From NCBI RefSeq assembly GCF_024362765.1, contig NZ_CP093302.1, forward strand, positions 1,952,001 to 2,016,000: 64,000 nucleotides of DNA, in the 5' to 3' direction. The translations under genes and the position numbers were made by a program. The notes below the pieces were generated by a model. The model was not told the DNA's origin, did no database searches, and worked only from the letters and a program-made list of their open reading frames with translations. This document shows positions 44,309-53,717 of this stretch, one piece after another. Within the stretch, counting starts at the first letter, position 1. Every line of letters starts with the position of its first letter. Source of the DNA: Alkalihalobacillus sp. LMS6. Its GTDB lineage: Bacteria > Bacillota > Bacilli > Bacillales > Bacillaceae_D.

Positions 44309-45164
44309 TCCATTTCACTTGGTTCGCTATTCGATACCGCTCTTGCACCGCTTTCCAATTTACAACATGCCACCAAGCATCGACATACGCCTTTCGCTCA
44401 TTTTGATGCTTTAAGTAATAGGCATGCTCCCAAACATCAATCGCAAGCAAAGGAATTTGATCTTGTTGTGATAGTTGCTGATGCTTCTCTGCTTGCAAAA
44501 TCTCTAGTTGGTGCCCTCTTGGCGACCACACGAGTAGCGCCCAGCCCGCTCCTTCCACTTTATCGGCAGCCATCGTAAATTGTTGCTTCATTTTTTCAAA
44601 CGAACCAAAGCAACGTTCGATCTCTCTCAATAAAGGTCCCGTCGGCTTTCCGCCACCGTTAGGCTTCATCATTTCCCAAAATAACGTATGCAAATAATGA
44701 CCCGCACCATGAAAAGCTAGCTCACGTTCCCAATGTTTAATCAATTCAAATTGGTCCGTTTGTCTTGCCTTTTCCAGCTCTTTCTCTGCTTTATTCAAAC
44801 CATCTACATAACTCTTATGATGAATCGAATGATGGATACGCATCGTTTTTTCATCAATATGCGGCTCCAAGCCGTTATATGGATACGATAAACTCGGTAA
44901 TGTATGTGTGCCTACCTGTCTTGATTGGCGCTGTTGACTTTGCTCGTTCATCCCTTGCCATAGGTTATAAATATTTGCTGCTGCATCATCAACATCCATT
45001 GACTCATGCGCTAAAGCACGCTGTAACCGCTCTCTTGCATGAAAGAATTGCTCCACCGTACTCGAGTCCACTTGTTCAATCAGGTAATCTTGTTGTTCTT
45101 GCCATAAATGTTCTAACTGCTGACACCATTCCCGTACCGAACGCATATGTGTATCGATGGTCAT
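44298..45164 (-). CDS. sodF: Fe/Mn superoxide dismutase with an N-terminal extension (SodF type)
   Basis: 288 residues, against about 200 for ordinary bacterial SOD. The first ~110 residues form a helical, Gln/Glu-rich extension. The SOD domain begins near TLPSLSYPYN and keeps the four metal ligands: His in IHHSIHHKSY, His in GHYLHTLFWE, Asp in AIDVWEHAYY and His in the same motif. B. subtilis SodF is of similar size. The frame continues to 45257, but AGGAGA is 9 nt before the ATG at 45164. It detoxifies superoxide. Confidence 0.85.
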   Translation of the reverse strand: MTIDTHMRSVREWCQQLEHLWQEQQDYLIEQVDSSTVEQFFHARERLQRALAHESMDVDDAAANIYNLWQGMNEQSQQRQSRQVGTHTLPSLSYPYNGLEPHIDEKTMRIHHSIHHKSYVDGLNKAEKELEKARQTDQFELIKHWERELAFHGAGHYLHTLFWEMMKPNGGGKPTGPLLREIERCFGSFEKMKQQFTMAADKVEGAGWALLVWSPRGHQLEILQAEKHQQLSQQDQIPLLAIDVWEHAYYLKHQNERKAYVDAWWHVVNWKAVQERYRIANQVKWKKS

Positions 45165-45230
45165 CACCTCGCCTCTCCTAAAAAACAATATGCAACTACA
45201 CTTGTTTTCGTGACAAAAGCCTACATCGCA

Positions 45231-45267
45231 AAAAAGATAAATCCTTTTTAAAGGCATTTATCTTTTT
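45231..45267 (-). terminator. Intrinsic terminator after scpB
   Basis: AAAAAGATAAAT / ATTTATCTTTTT stem with 13-base loop, ending 4 bases before the scpB stop. Confidence 0.82.
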
Positions 45268-45270
45268 CAT

Positions 45271-45855
45271 TTATTCTTCTTTAAGCTCATTCAACTGTTC
45301 AAAAAACAAATCAGTATCTTCTTCAAGAGCATCACTGGTTAAATCTAATTCAGACAGACTCGGCAAATCTTCTAACGTCTCCAAATTAAAATGATCAAGA
45401 AAGTACTGAGTGGTTCCGAATAAAATCGCTCGACCCGTCCCTGCCACACGTCCTTGCTCTTCAATTAATAATTTAGATGAAAGAGATTGAATCGCTTTAT
45501 CTGATTTCACACCGCGAATATCATCAATTTCCACTCTTGTAATCGGTTGTTTATAAGCGATAATCGCCAATGTTTCCAATGCTGCTCTTGATAAACCTCC
45601 TTGAATCGGTGAAGCGGCTAACTTTTTATATAAGGGTGCGTGCTCAACTTTTGTCGTTAAACGAAAGCGATTCCCTAATCTCGCGATACGAATGCCACGA
45701 TTTGTTTGTTCCATGTCTTGCTTTAACCGTTCTAATCCAGCTTCAATCACGTCATCTTCAAGCTCAATTAAATCCTTTAGTTCTGATATAGAAATGCCTT
45801 CGTCTCCAACTACAAATAACAGTCCTTCAATTTTTGCCAATGTTTCAGCGTCCAT
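45271..45855 (-). CDS. scpB: Segregation and condensation protein B
   Basis: 194 residues with two winged-helix domains (MDAETLAKIEGLLFV, then SRAALETLAIIAYKQPITRVEID). Binds ScpA and SMC in chromosome condensation. The start overlaps scpA by 11 nt. Confidence 0.94.
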   Translation of the reverse strand: MDAETLAKIEGLLFVVGDEGISISELKDLIELEDDVIEAGLERLKQDMEQTNRGIRIARLGNRFRLTTKVEHAPLYKKLAASPIQGGLSRAALETLAIIAYKQPITRVEIDDIRGVKSDKAIQSLSSKLLIEEQGRVAGTGRAILFGTTQYFLDHFNLETLEDLPSLSELDLTSDALEEDTDLFFEQLNELKEE

Positions 45856-46606
45856 TTATTTCTCCGTCCCGTATAAAAATCATAATTTCTTCAAAACTTT
45901 GATCTTGAACACAATAGATTGTTGATGTTTTAATTAACTCAAGGATTGCTAAAAACGAGACAATCATAGAAGAGCGATCTTCTCGCTCGACCAATGTAGA
46001 AAATTGTGTTGGCCCGTTCATTCTTTCAATCTGATTTAACAGCTCAACAATTCGTTTTTCAACCGATTGCTCCTCAGAATGGACCACTTTTGTTTTAGGT
46101 CGATTCCAAGCATTTCGCTGCAGCATCTTTTGAAAGGCGCCCAGCATGTCCACAAGGGTTACGTGTTGAATTTGTAGCTGCCGTTCTTCCTCGTCCGACA
46201 AAAAATGCTGTAATTCCTCAGGTTTTCTCGTATGTAAAGAATGGCGTACTTCTTCTTGATCTTTTAAATGTTTGGCTGCTTCTTTATAGGTTTTATACTC
46301 AATTAATTGTTCAATCAGTTCATCTCGAGGATCTTCTTCTAACCATTGCTCATTTTCATCAAACAATTCTTCTTGTTTTGGAAGCAACATTTGACTCTTA
46401 ATTTGCAGTAACGTTGCAGCCATTACAAGGTATTCACTCGCAACATCTAACTCGAGTTCCTGCATTGTATGGATATAGTCTAAATATTGATCCGTTATCG
46501 TCGCAACTGGGATATCATAAATATCTACTTCAGCTTGTGAGATTAAATGCAATAATAAATCAAGTGGCCCCTCGAATAACGGTGTTTTTACGTTATAAAT
46601 CGTCAT
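45845..46606 (-). CDS. scpA: Segregation and condensation protein A (kleisin)
   Basis: 253 residues from the ATG at 46606 (GGTGAGAAG upstream). Kleisin N-domain (FEGPLDLLLHLI), central helices and a C-terminal winged helix (VSFLAILELIK). Bridges the SMC heads. The frame begins earlier at an ATG in a context without a ribosome site. First gene of the pair. Confidence 0.94.
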   Translation of the reverse strand: MTIYNVKTPLFEGPLDLLLHLISQAEVDIYDIPVATITDQYLDYIHTMQELELDVASEYLVMAATLLQIKSQMLLPKQEELFDENEQWLEEDPRDELIEQLIEYKTYKEAAKHLKDQEEVRHSLHTRKPEELQHFLSDEEERQLQIQHVTLVDMLGAFQKMLQRNAWNRPKTKVVHSEEQSVEKRIVELLNQIERMNGPTQFSTLVEREDRSSMIVSFLAILELIKTSTIYCVQDQSFEEIMIFIRDGEINGR

Positions 46607-46696
46607 TTTCTTCTCACCAATCATTTTTTGTTAAGTATACCATAATCGATTAGGAGGGCTTTTTTCAAGAAATAACTCGAAAGGAGTCGAAAAGAA

Positions 46697-47158
46697 TTGT
46701 ATCCCAGCAATTATTTAGCGTTTCTCCATTATTTCCATGTCGACCGTGATTATTTTGAATGCCATGAAGTTTTGGAACATGAATGGAAGAAACAGCCTGA
46801 CCCAGACCGATTGTCACCTTATGTCGTTCTCATCCAAACCGCCGTTGCGCTTTACCATGAAAGGAGAGGAAATGAAAAAGGGGCTAAAATTCTTTTTCAT
46901 CGCGTGCTAACTCGTTTACAAACACGTTCATTTCAGCTCAATCAACTAGGGATTGACGAACAACAGCTCCAACTTGATTTACAAGATCACTTCAATCAAA
47001 TCGGCACTAGACCGTTTATTGATTACGACCTCCCACTCATTGATAAGCAGCTCCTTGCAACATGTAAACGCCATGCAAAAGGAAAATGGGGAAGAAAAAG
47101 CCGATTAAACGAAGAACAGCTTGTCCATAAGCACCTTCTCCGTACTCGAAAAACGTAA
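46697..47158 (+). CDS. DUF309-family protein (YpuF-like)
   Basis: 153 residues. A TTG start with AAGGAG upstream. The DUF309 signature is present: a metal-like acidic motif DRDYFECHEVLEHEW (residues about 17-31), then helices. Function unknown. It lies opposite and just upstream of scpA, as ypuF lies next to scpAB in B. subtilis. Confidence 0.85.
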   Translation: MYPSNYLAFLHYFHVDRDYFECHEVLEHEWKKQPDPDRLSPYVVLIQTAVALYHERRGNEKGAKILFHRVLTRLQTRSFQLNQLGIDEQQLQLDLQDHFNQIGTRPFIDYDLPLIDKQLLATCKRHAKGKWGRKSRLNEEQLVHKHLLRTRKT

Positions 47159-47189
47159 AAAGGAAGGAACCAAAACTGGTTCACTTCCT
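47155..47189 (-). terminator. Intrinsic terminator after the FNT channel gene
   Basis: Minus strand AGGAAG and CTTCCT arms with an inner AACCA/TGGTT pairing, then five T, six bases after the stop. Confidence 0.7.
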
Positions 47190-47194
47190 AGCGT

Positions 47195-47938
47195 TTATTT
47201 CGGCTCATTTCCTTGTATTTCACTTTTTTTCGAAATGTAATAGTAAACCATACCGACAAACACACTTCCACCAATAATGTTTCCAAGTGTAACAGGAATC
47301 ATGTTCGCTGCATAGCCTGCAAGTGAAATTGCTTCAACTCCAGGATTATGAAGAAGGGCTAAGTGGAACAATCCCATATTCGCAATACTATGCTCATAAC
47401 CAGATGCGAAGAATGCAAAGATAATAATAAAAACAACAAACAATTTCGCCATCTCGTTTTTTAAACGCATCGGTGTCCAAATTGCTAAGCACACAAGCCA
47501 GTTACAAAAGATTCCTCTAAAAAATAACTCCATTGTGTCGGTGGTCATTTTTTTCTCCGTCACTTGTAACAAATAATGATCCTCTGTTATACCAGCAAAA
47601 ATGCCTGTCATATAAATGAGTCCAGCAATCAGTATGGCACCTAGTAAATTCCCACCATAGGTCCAAATCCAGTTTGTTAACGTATCTTTAATCGATGTTT
47701 TTTTCTGTAACGTGGACACTGTATAGTACAGCACACTACCTGTAAATAAATCAGATCCAGCATAAATAACAAGCAAAAGTGCTACACCAAAAGCTAGTCC
47801 CATAACAATTGGTGTAAAGGCTGGGAAGCTTTGTACAATCGGATCACCGATAATGTATACAAGTACAACAGCAATCGCAACGTAGCCACCTGCAAGCATG
47901 GCAGATAATAAAAACGCAAGCTTACTCGTTGCAAGCAA
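47195..47938 (-). CDS. Formate/nitrite transporter-family channel
   Basis: 247 residues, six membrane segments. FNT features include SDLFTGSVLYY, the conserved GNLLGA, CNWLVCLAIW and ANMIPVTLGNIIGG near the C-terminus. It passes formate, nitrite or related small anions. The TTG start has no ribosome site. The same frame is open upstream to 47992 and encodes IYKETLTELITLAIKKK, the amphipathic N-helix typical of the family, with GGGGAG before an ATT codon. The true protein is probably about 18 residues longer. Substrate not predictable here. Confidence 0.82.
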   Translation of the reverse strand: MLATSKLAFLLSAMLAGGYVAIAVVLVYIIGDPIVQSFPAFTPIVMGLAFGVALLLVIYAGSDLFTGSVLYYTVSTLQKKTSIKDTLTNWIWTYGGNLLGAILIAGLIYMTGIFAGITEDHYLLQVTEKKMTTDTMELFFRGIFCNWLVCLAIWTPMRLKNEMAKLFVVFIIIFAFFASGYEHSIANMGLFHLALLHNPGVEAISLAGYAANMIPVTLGNIIGGSVFVGMVYYYISKKSEIQGNEPK

Positions 47939-48098
47939 TGTCTTTTTCTTAATCGCTAACGTAATTAGTTCAGTTAATGTTTCTTTGTAAATCGTTCTCC
48001 CCTACTTTCTCTAAGTTGACCATTCTTAATTGTAGCTTATGAATATCCTTAATGAGAACGATTATATGACAATTTTCGCAATCCATTAAATGGAAATA

Positions 48099-48126
48099 CC
48101 CCTACCACTTACTAAAGTGATAGGGG
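48099..48126 (-). terminator. Hairpin after ribH, weak T tail
   Basis: Minus-strand CCCCTATCACTT / AAGTGGTAGGGG (one G-T pair) with a short loop. Only a short T-rich tail follows, so it may act as a stabilising end. Confidence 0.6.
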
Positions 48127-48139
48127 CAACTGTAGAAGG

Positions 48140-48610
48140 TTATTTATTAAATTGTTTTGCTAAATTCGCCATTTCAATGGCAGCCGTTGCAGCTTCCCAT
48201 CCTTTATTTCCAGCTTTTGTACCAGCTCGCTCAACCGCCTGCTCAATTGTATCTGTTGTTAATACACCAAAAATAACAGGAATGCCACTTGTCATATTTA
48301 AGTTTGATACACCTTTGGCCGTTTCCCCACACACATAATCAAAGTGAGGAGTTGAACCTCGAATCACTGTACCTAATGTTACGATTGCATCATAGTTGCC
48401 TGAGTCTGCCATTTGTTTTGCTGCAAATGGAATTTCAAATGCGCCTGGCACCCACGCAACATCCACATTACGCTCCTCTGCTCCATGACGGACAAATGCA
48501 TCTTGTGCACCGCTTAAAAGTTTACTCGTTATAAAATCGTTAAAACGCCCGACAACAATTCCGATTTTCAAATCCGTTGCAACTAAATGTCCTTCATAAA
48601 CCATTCCCAT
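48140..48610 (-). CDS. ribH: 6,7-dimethyl-8-ribityllumazine synthase
   Basis: 156 residues. Family motifs: [35 protein letters not shown] and the catalytic-site His. Condenses the pyrimidine and dihydroxybutanone phosphate into lumazine, the last-but-one step of riboflavin synthesis. AGGAGG precedes the ATG. Last gene of the rib operon here. Confidence 0.94.
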   Translation of the reverse strand: MGMVYEGHLVATDLKIGIVVGRFNDFITSKLLSGAQDAFVRHGAEERNVDVAWVPGAFEIPFAAKQMADSGNYDAIVTLGTVIRGSTPHFDYVCGETAKGVSNLNMTSGIPVIFGVLTTDTIEQAVERAGTKAGNKGWEAATAAIEMANLAKQFNK

Positions 48611-48622
48611 ATCTAGTTCCTC

Positions 48623-49816
48623 CTAAAGGTGCAGCATGTGCCCTAACTTATCTTTTTTTGTTTTTAAATAACGCTCATTTTCAGCAAATCCTTCAAGTTG
48701 AAGCGGCACGCGCTCCACAACTTTTAAGTCGTACCCTTCCAGTCCTGCAATTTTACGAGGGTTATTCGTTAGAATCTTCATTTCTTTAATCCCTAAATCT
48801 TTAAGAATCTGAGCGCCAACGCCATAATCTCTCAAATCTGCTGGGAATCCTAATTTTTCATTTGCTTCAACTGTATCAAACCCTTTTTCTTGAAGCTCAT
48901 ATGCTTTTAACTTGTTGATTAAACCAATGCCTCTTCCTTCCTGCTTCATATAAAGCAAAATTCCGCTACCTGCCTCCTTAATTTGTTTTAAAGCAGCGTG
49001 AAGTTGAGGCCCACAGTCACATCGCTTCGAGCCAAACACATCGCCTGTTAAACATTCAGAATGCACTCGCACAAGAATCGGTTCTCCTTCTTCAATTGTC
49101 CCTTTTACAAGTGCGACACTTTCTTTATCATCTAAAGTGTTGGTGTAGCCAATTGCTCGAAATGTCCCAAATTCCGTTGGTAATTGAATCTCCGCTTCCC
49201 GATGAATGACCGATTCAGTTTTACGACGATACGCAATTAAATCTTTAATCGTCACCATTGGTAGACCATGTTCATCTGCAATTTTACGTAATTCCGGTAC
49301 ACGAGCCATCGTTCCATCTTCATTCATAATTTCGCAAATAACACCTACAGGATCCGCCCCACATAATGTGGCAAAATCAACTGCCGCCTCCGTATGGCCG
49401 GTTCGTCTTAATACACCACCCTCTTTTGCAACAAGTGGAAAGATATGTCCAGGTCGTTTAAAATCACTTGCTACTGCATCTTTAGAGACTAGCCCTTGAA
49501 CCGTATCTGCCCGCTCTTGAGCAGAAATTCCAGTTGTGGTGTTACGATGATCCACGCTTACGGTAAAAGCTGTTTCATGTGAATCCGTATTGTGTGTCAC
49601 CATTTGATTAAGCTGGAGGGTTTGTGCTTTTTCTTTTGTGATTGGTGTACAAATCAATCCTCTTCCATGTGTTGCCATGAAATTAATTGTCTGAGCCGTC
49701 GTCTTTTCTCCTAAAGCTAAAAAATCACCTTCATTTTCACGATCCTCGTCATCACAAACAATAATCATTCCTCCTGCTTTTAAAGCAGCAAGCGCATGTT
49801 CTATTGAGTCAAACAC
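48623..49816 (-). CDS. ribBA: Bifunctional 3,4-dihydroxy-2-butanone-4-phosphate synthase / GTP cyclohydrolase II
   Basis: 397 residues. The N-terminal half (1 to about 200) has [10 protein letters not shown] and HTEAAVDF of dihydroxybutanone phosphate synthase. The C-terminal half has the zinc site [18 protein letters not shown] and the QEGRGIGL motif of GTP cyclohydrolase II. It opens both branches of riboflavin synthesis. It follows ribE by 15 bases. Confidence 0.94.
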   Translation of the reverse strand: MFDSIEHALAALKAGGMIIVCDDEDRENEGDFLALGEKTTAQTINFMATHGRGLICTPITKEKAQTLQLNQMVTHNTDSHETAFTVSVDHRNTTTGISAQERADTVQGLVSKDAVASDFKRPGHIFPLVAKEGGVLRRTGHTEAAVDFATLCGADPVGVICEIMNEDGTMARVPELRKIADEHGLPMVTIKDLIAYRRKTESVIHREAEIQLPTEFGTFRAIGYTNTLDDKESVALVKGTIEEGEPILVRVHSECLTGDVFGSKRCDCGPQLHAALKQIKEAGSGILLYMKQEGRGIGLINKLKAYELQEKGFDTVEANEKLGFPADLRDYGVGAQILKDLGIKEMKILTNNPRKIAGLEGYDLKVVERVPLQLEGFAENERYLKTKKDKLGHMLHL

Positions 49817-49831
49817 GGAGCCATCCCCTCT

Positions 49832-50479
49832 CTACATATACCCGTTTTCTTGTAAGACTTCTGTTAAATTTCCTTTTGGAATCGACGTATCGTTAGCTGT
49901 TAATAATCGTTCAACATACTTTCCTACGACATCACATTCAATGTTCACTTCATCACCGACTTGTTTGCTACCGATGATCGTCTCATCTAGCGTGTGCGGA
50001 ATAATGGAAATAGTAAATTGATTATCTTTAACTGAAAAGACCGTTAGGCTAATGCCATCTACAGCAACAGAACCTTTTTGCACAATGTACTTTGTTCGTT
50101 CAGGCTGGACACGAATATCAAAATAAACGGCGTTTTCAACACGTCGTCGAGAAACAACGGTTCCTTTCCCGTCAACATGTCCGGAAACAATGTGACCACC
50201 AAACCGTGACATCGGCGACATCGCACGTTCTAAATTCACAGCAGAATGTGTCTTTAACTGGTTTAATGTCGTTGCTTGAAAGGTCTCTGGCATAACGTCA
50301 ACAGAAAAAGTGTGATCCGTAAATGCTGTAACCGTTAAGCAAACGCCGTTAACTGCTATACTATCTCCTAATGCCACATCGCTTAGAACCTTATCCCCTC
50401 TAACGACAATTTGCATCGCTTGATCCTGTTTTTTGATTTCGGTTACCGTACCTTTTTCCTCAATAATTCCAGTAAACAT
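49832..50479 (-). CDS. ribE: Riboflavin synthase, alpha chain
   Basis: 215 residues made of two repeated lumazine-binding domains (MFTGIIEEKG, GVCLTVTAF, then SVAVDGISLTVFS in the second). Makes riboflavin from two lumazine molecules. First gene in the operon behind the FMN riboswitch. In B. subtilis ribD precedes it. Here no ribD lies between riboswitch and ribE. Confidence 0.94.
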   Translation of the reverse strand: MFTGIIEEKGTVTEIKKQDQAMQIVVRGDKVLSDVALGDSIAVNGVCLTVTAFTDHTFSVDVMPETFQATTLNQLKTHSAVNLERAMSPMSRFGGHIVSGHVDGKGTVVSRRRVENAVYFDIRVQPERTKYIVQKGSVAVDGISLTVFSVKDNQFTISIIPHTLDETIIGSKQVGDEVNIECDVVGKYVERLLTANDTSIPKGNLTEVLQENGYM

Positions 50480-50497
50480 CTTAGCCCTCCTCCATAC

Positions 50498-50527
50498 AAA
50501 AAACCCCTGAAACGTTCTTCAGGGGTT
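50498..50527 (-). terminator. Intrinsic terminator of the FMN riboswitch
   Basis: Minus-strand ACCCCTGAA / TTCAGGGGT perfect stem, then TTTTTTG, between the aptamer and ribE. Confidence 0.88.
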
Positions 50528-50604
50528 CATTAAATAACATCATGTCTTTACGTATTTTCAAAAAACCATACGCAAATAAACATCACATTCCTCATGTTTT
50601 GCAA

Positions 50605-50745
50605 TAAACTTCTCCCATCCAGACTTTCACTGTCGGCTCTGGAGTTACACCAGATCCACCGTATTTGCATACGGGTCACGGACTAAAAGGCTAAGCCTTA
50701 TCACCGCCGGTAGGGAATTTCACCCTGCCCCGAAGTTAAGATATT
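50605..50745 (-). promoter_or_regulatory. FMN riboswitch (RFN element) of the riboflavin operon
   Basis: The minus strand shows the conserved RFN blocks: CTTCGGGGCAGGGTGAAATTC, CCTACCGGCGGTGAT, AGTCCGTGACCC, TACGGTGGATCTGGTG, ACTCCAGAGCCGACAG and AGTCTGGATGGGAGAAG. It should bind FMN and favour the terminator at 50498. The stretch 50750-51060 beyond it carries promoters only; I see no gene there. Confidence 0.95.
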
Positions 50746-51063
50746 AAATTGGTATTGTTACAATTATTCATCACTGCTGCTTAAACGTTGATTTTTCAAC
50801 TGTGTTGGCAATTGTTTCTTTCGTAAATATCCATATTAATTCGTTTTCCCTACCAATAATACTCGTCCGGAGCAGGAAAAAGAATGTTCGAACTTGTCAT
50901 GATAATAGCATTGTCAATTCAAGATTGCAAGACATATGCCTCTAGTAAACTGAGCATTTCTGCAACGTTCTTTACTCTTTTCGCGCTTTTATTGCATTTC
51001 TTGAAGAAATACGTCAAAATAAAGAAGTAAACGATTTCATTCATACGAGGTGAGCACAGAAAA

Positions 51064-52113
51064 ATGACTGAACATATCGTGTTTTCTAAAACCGAAAACG
51101 GTGTTGGCATTGTTACGCTTTCAAGAGAAAAAGCACTGCATTCCTTAACGTTTGAAATGGTTGCTTCTTTATATGAGCAGCTGAAGCAATGGGATGAAGA
51201 CGAGGCCGTAAAACTCGTTCTATTCGAAAGTACCGGAGAAAAAGCGTTCTGTGCTGGAGGCGATATTAAAGCACTTTATCAAGCAAAAGATAATAAAAAA
51301 GCATTTGATCAAGCAAATGAATTTTTTAAACTTGAGTATGAACTCGATCTTTACATTTCTACTTACACAAAGCCAATCGTCGTTTTTATGGACGGTATTG
51401 TTATGGGTGGTGGCGTTGGTTTGTCTTATGGGGCGAGTCATCGCATCGTAACAGAACGAACAAAGTGGGCGATGCCTGAAGTAAATATAAGCTTCTTCCC
51501 CGATGTAGGCGCATGCTACTTTCTTAGTCAAACCCCTGATTATACAGGACGTTACGTTGCTTTAACAGGTTCAATTTTGACTGGATCTGATGCAATTTCA
51601 ATTGGTTGTGCCGATTATTACATTGACAGCGAAGCACTTAAAACCTGTAAACAAGAAATGATCAACCATCATTGGCTTGACTATGAAGAGATGAGCCAAC
51701 AAACGGTTCATTTATTTCTACAATCCTTCATAAAGGAACCACCACAAAGTCAATTAATGACGGTAAACGACAAAATTCTTAAACATTTCTCCTACAAAAC
51801 AATTGAAGACATCTTGAACTCTTTACGTGGGGATGCAAGTGAGTTTGCCCAAGCGACTTACAAGCTCCTTCATGCAAAATCACCTATCTCATTAAAAGTC
51901 ACACTCGCTCACTTAAAACAATCAAAATCGTCTTCATTGGAAGAAACATACGAAACAGACAAAACGCTGGCGAAACATTTTCTCCAGTGCAATGACTTTT
52001 ACGAAGGTGTTTATTCCGTTTTAATTGACAAGTCTCATGTACCAAATTATAAATATCGGACGGTTGATGAAGTCCCAGATGAGCTTGCGCTTTCGTTTTT
52101 TCGCGAACATTAA
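51064..52113 (+). CDS. 3-hydroxyisobutyryl-CoA hydrolase (enoyl-CoA hydratase family)
   Basis: 349 residues. Crotonase fold with oxyanion hole residues in AFCAGGDIKAL and GIVMGGGVGLS; a longer C-terminus than simple enoyl-CoA hydratases matches the ECH_2 subfamily. It frees 3-hydroxyisobutyrate in valine breakdown. Its ATG lies after GAGGTGAG. Single-gene unit ended by a strong terminator. Confidence 0.88.
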   Translation: MTEHIVFSKTENGVGIVTLSREKALHSLTFEMVASLYEQLKQWDEDEAVKLVLFESTGEKAFCAGGDIKALYQAKDNKKAFDQANEFFKLEYELDLYISTYTKPIVVFMDGIVMGGGVGLSYGASHRIVTERTKWAMPEVNISFFPDVGACYFLSQTPDYTGRYVALTGSILTGSDAISIGCADYYIDSEALKTCKQEMINHHWLDYEEMSQQTVHLFLQSFIKEPPQSQLMTVNDKILKHFSYKTIEDILNSLRGDASEFAQATYKLLHAKSPISLKVTLAHLKQSKSSSLEETYETDKTLAKHFLQCNDFYEGVYSVLIDKSHVPNYKYRTVDEVPDELALSFFREH

Positions 52114-52127
52114 GCGTGACGATAAAC

Positions 52128-52157
52128 AAACCGGTAAGCCCGTGCTTACCGGTTTTT
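52128..52157 (+). terminator. Intrinsic terminator after the CoA hydrolase gene
   Basis: AAACCGGTAAGC / GCTTACCGGTTT perfect stem and T run, 14 bases after the stop. Confidence 0.88.
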
Positions 52158-52177
52158 GTCTATTGTCGTCGCTCTAT

Positions 52178-52378
52178 TTAGCCTTCAAAATATTCTTTGT
52201 AGAATCCAGCCATTTTCCCCGTGTTATCAATAACAAAATAAAACTCATCGGTTTCATTTTTCAACTCATATTGTTTTCCCACTGTTAACACGTCATTGAC
52301 CACGTATTTTTTGGCGTCAGTATGAACACACGTCAGGGTGCGAAGGGTTGGTGTCTCCGTCCATGTATGGTGAATCAT
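52178..52378 (-). CDS. Small conserved Bacillus protein, 66 aa (DUF6501-like)
   Basis: 66 residues from the ATG at 52378, with AAAGGAGG 9 nt upstream. The frame extends to 52414 but its ATG at 52387 is too close to that site. Contains CVHTDAKKY, YELKNETDEF and IDNTGKMAGFYKEYF, a compact beta-rich pattern known from short Bacillus proteins (I recall DUF6501). Function unknown. No membrane segment. Confidence 0.78.
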   Translation of the reverse strand: MIHHTWTETPTLRTLTCVHTDAKKYVVNDVLTVGKQYELKNETDEFYFVIDNTGKMAGFYKEYFEG

Positions 52379-52412
52379 TTCAAACATTCCTCCTTTATCG
52401 CTTTTATTGTAC

Positions 52413-52442
52413 AAGAAAGAAGGCTAGCATGCTAGCCTTCTT
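52413..52442 (-). terminator. Palindromic terminator after odhB
   Basis: AAGAAGGCTAGC-AT-GCTAGCCTTCTT stem on the minus strand with a T-rich tail, 5 bases after the odhB stop. Confidence 0.85.
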
Positions 52443-52446
52443 CACA

Positions 52447-53703
52447 TTACCCTTCTAACAGCAACTGTTCTGGATCTTCAATTAAATCTTTAATTTTCAC
52501 TAAGAAACTAACTGCTTCTTTTCCATCTACGATTCTATGATCATAGGAAAGGGCTAAGTACATCATTGGGCGATTTTCAAAACGTTCGTTGTCAATTGCA
52601 ACTGGACGCATTTGAATCTTATGCATACCGAGAATCCCTACTTGTGGGGCATTTAAGATTGGCGTTGACCATAGTGATCCAAATACACCACCATTGGTTA
52701 TCGTAAATGTGCCACCTTGCATGTCATTTAGCTGCAGCTTGTTGTCACGCGCTTTTTTACCTAATTCCCCAATACCACTTTCAATGCCTGCAAATCCAAG
52801 ACGATCTGCATTTCTTAATACTGGAACGACTAATCCAGTATCTGTTGATACCGCAATACCGATATCGTAGTATTTTTTAATTAAAAGCTCATCACCTTGA
52901 ATTTCTGCATTTAATAGCGGGAATTCTTTTAACGCGCCAACAACCGCTTTTGTAAAGAAACTCATGAATCCAAGCTTCACACCATTTTTGTCAAGAAACG
53001 CATCTTTACGACGTTTACGTAAGTCCATAACAGCTGACATATCCACTTCATTAAACGTCGTTAACATCGCTGACGTTTGTTGAACTTCTACTAAACGTTT
53101 AGCAATCGTCTGACGTCTACGCGACATTTTCTCGCGCTCAGTTGGCTTTGTCGGATCCTCTGATTGCACTGGTGCAGAAGCTGCTTTTTGTGAAGACCCG
53201 CTAGACGCTTTTGCTGGCTTCTCTTGATACGCTTCTACGTCTTGGCGACGAATTTTCCCAGTCGGATCTGTCGGCGTAATGGAATCAAGAGAAATTCCCT
53301 TTTCGCGGGCTAATTTACGAGCCGCAGGTGAAGCAAGCGGACGGTTCGTTGATTGTGTCTCTTCCTGCTCAGTTGGCTTTTCTGCTGTTTTTGGCTCCTC
53401 TTGTTTTTCTGGAGCTGGTTCAGCAGATGTGGATTCTGAGCTTTCTGATGAAGACCCACCAGCTTGACCACTCTCATCAATAACGGCAATGACTTCTCCA
53501 ATTTCAACGGTATCACCTGGCTCACGCTTAAATTCCTTAATCACACCTGATGTTTCTACTGGAATTTCTGCATTTACTTTATCGGTTTCAAGCTCTGCAA
53601 TAAATTCTCCTTGTTCAACATAATCGCCGACTTGCTTTAACCACTGCGAAATCGTTCCCTCTGTAATTGATTCACCTAGCTCTGGTACTTTTACGTCAGT
53701 CAA
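52447..53703 (-). CDS. odhB: Dihydrolipoamide succinyltransferase (2-oxoglutarate dehydrogenase E2)
   Basis: 418 residues. Lipoyl domain (lysine in [10 protein letters not shown]), an Ala/Pro/Glu-rich linker, an E3-binding motif ([14 protein letters not shown]) and a catalytic domain with [10 protein letters not shown]. The E2 core of the 2-oxoglutarate dehydrogenase complex. It follows odhA by 14 bases. Confidence 0.94.
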   Translation of the reverse strand: MTDVKVPELGESITEGTISQWLKQVGDYVEQGEFIAELETDKVNAEIPVETSGVIKEFKREPGDTVEIGEVIAVIDESGQAGGSSSESSESTSAEPAPEKQEEPKTAEKPTEQEETQSTNRPLASPAARKLAREKGISLDSITPTDPTGKIRRQDVEAYQEKPAKASSGSSQKAASAPVQSEDPTKPTEREKMSRRRQTIAKRLVEVQQTSAMLTTFNEVDMSAVMDLRKRRKDAFLDKNGVKLGFMSFFTKAVVGALKEFPLLNAEIQGDELLIKKYYDIGIAVSTDTGLVVPVLRNADRLGFAGIESGIGELGKKARDNKLQLNDMQGGTFTITNGGVFGSLWSTPILNAPQVGILGMHKIQMRPVAIDNERFENRPMMYLALSYDHRIVDGKEAVSFLVKIKDLIEDPEQLLLEG

Positions 53704-53717
53704 TGTAAAATGCCTCC

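Noticed and set aside
50919-51110. A 63-codon minus-strand frame between the FMN riboswitch and the CoA hydrolase gene
   Set aside because: It overlaps the start of the CoA hydrolase gene and has no ribosome site.
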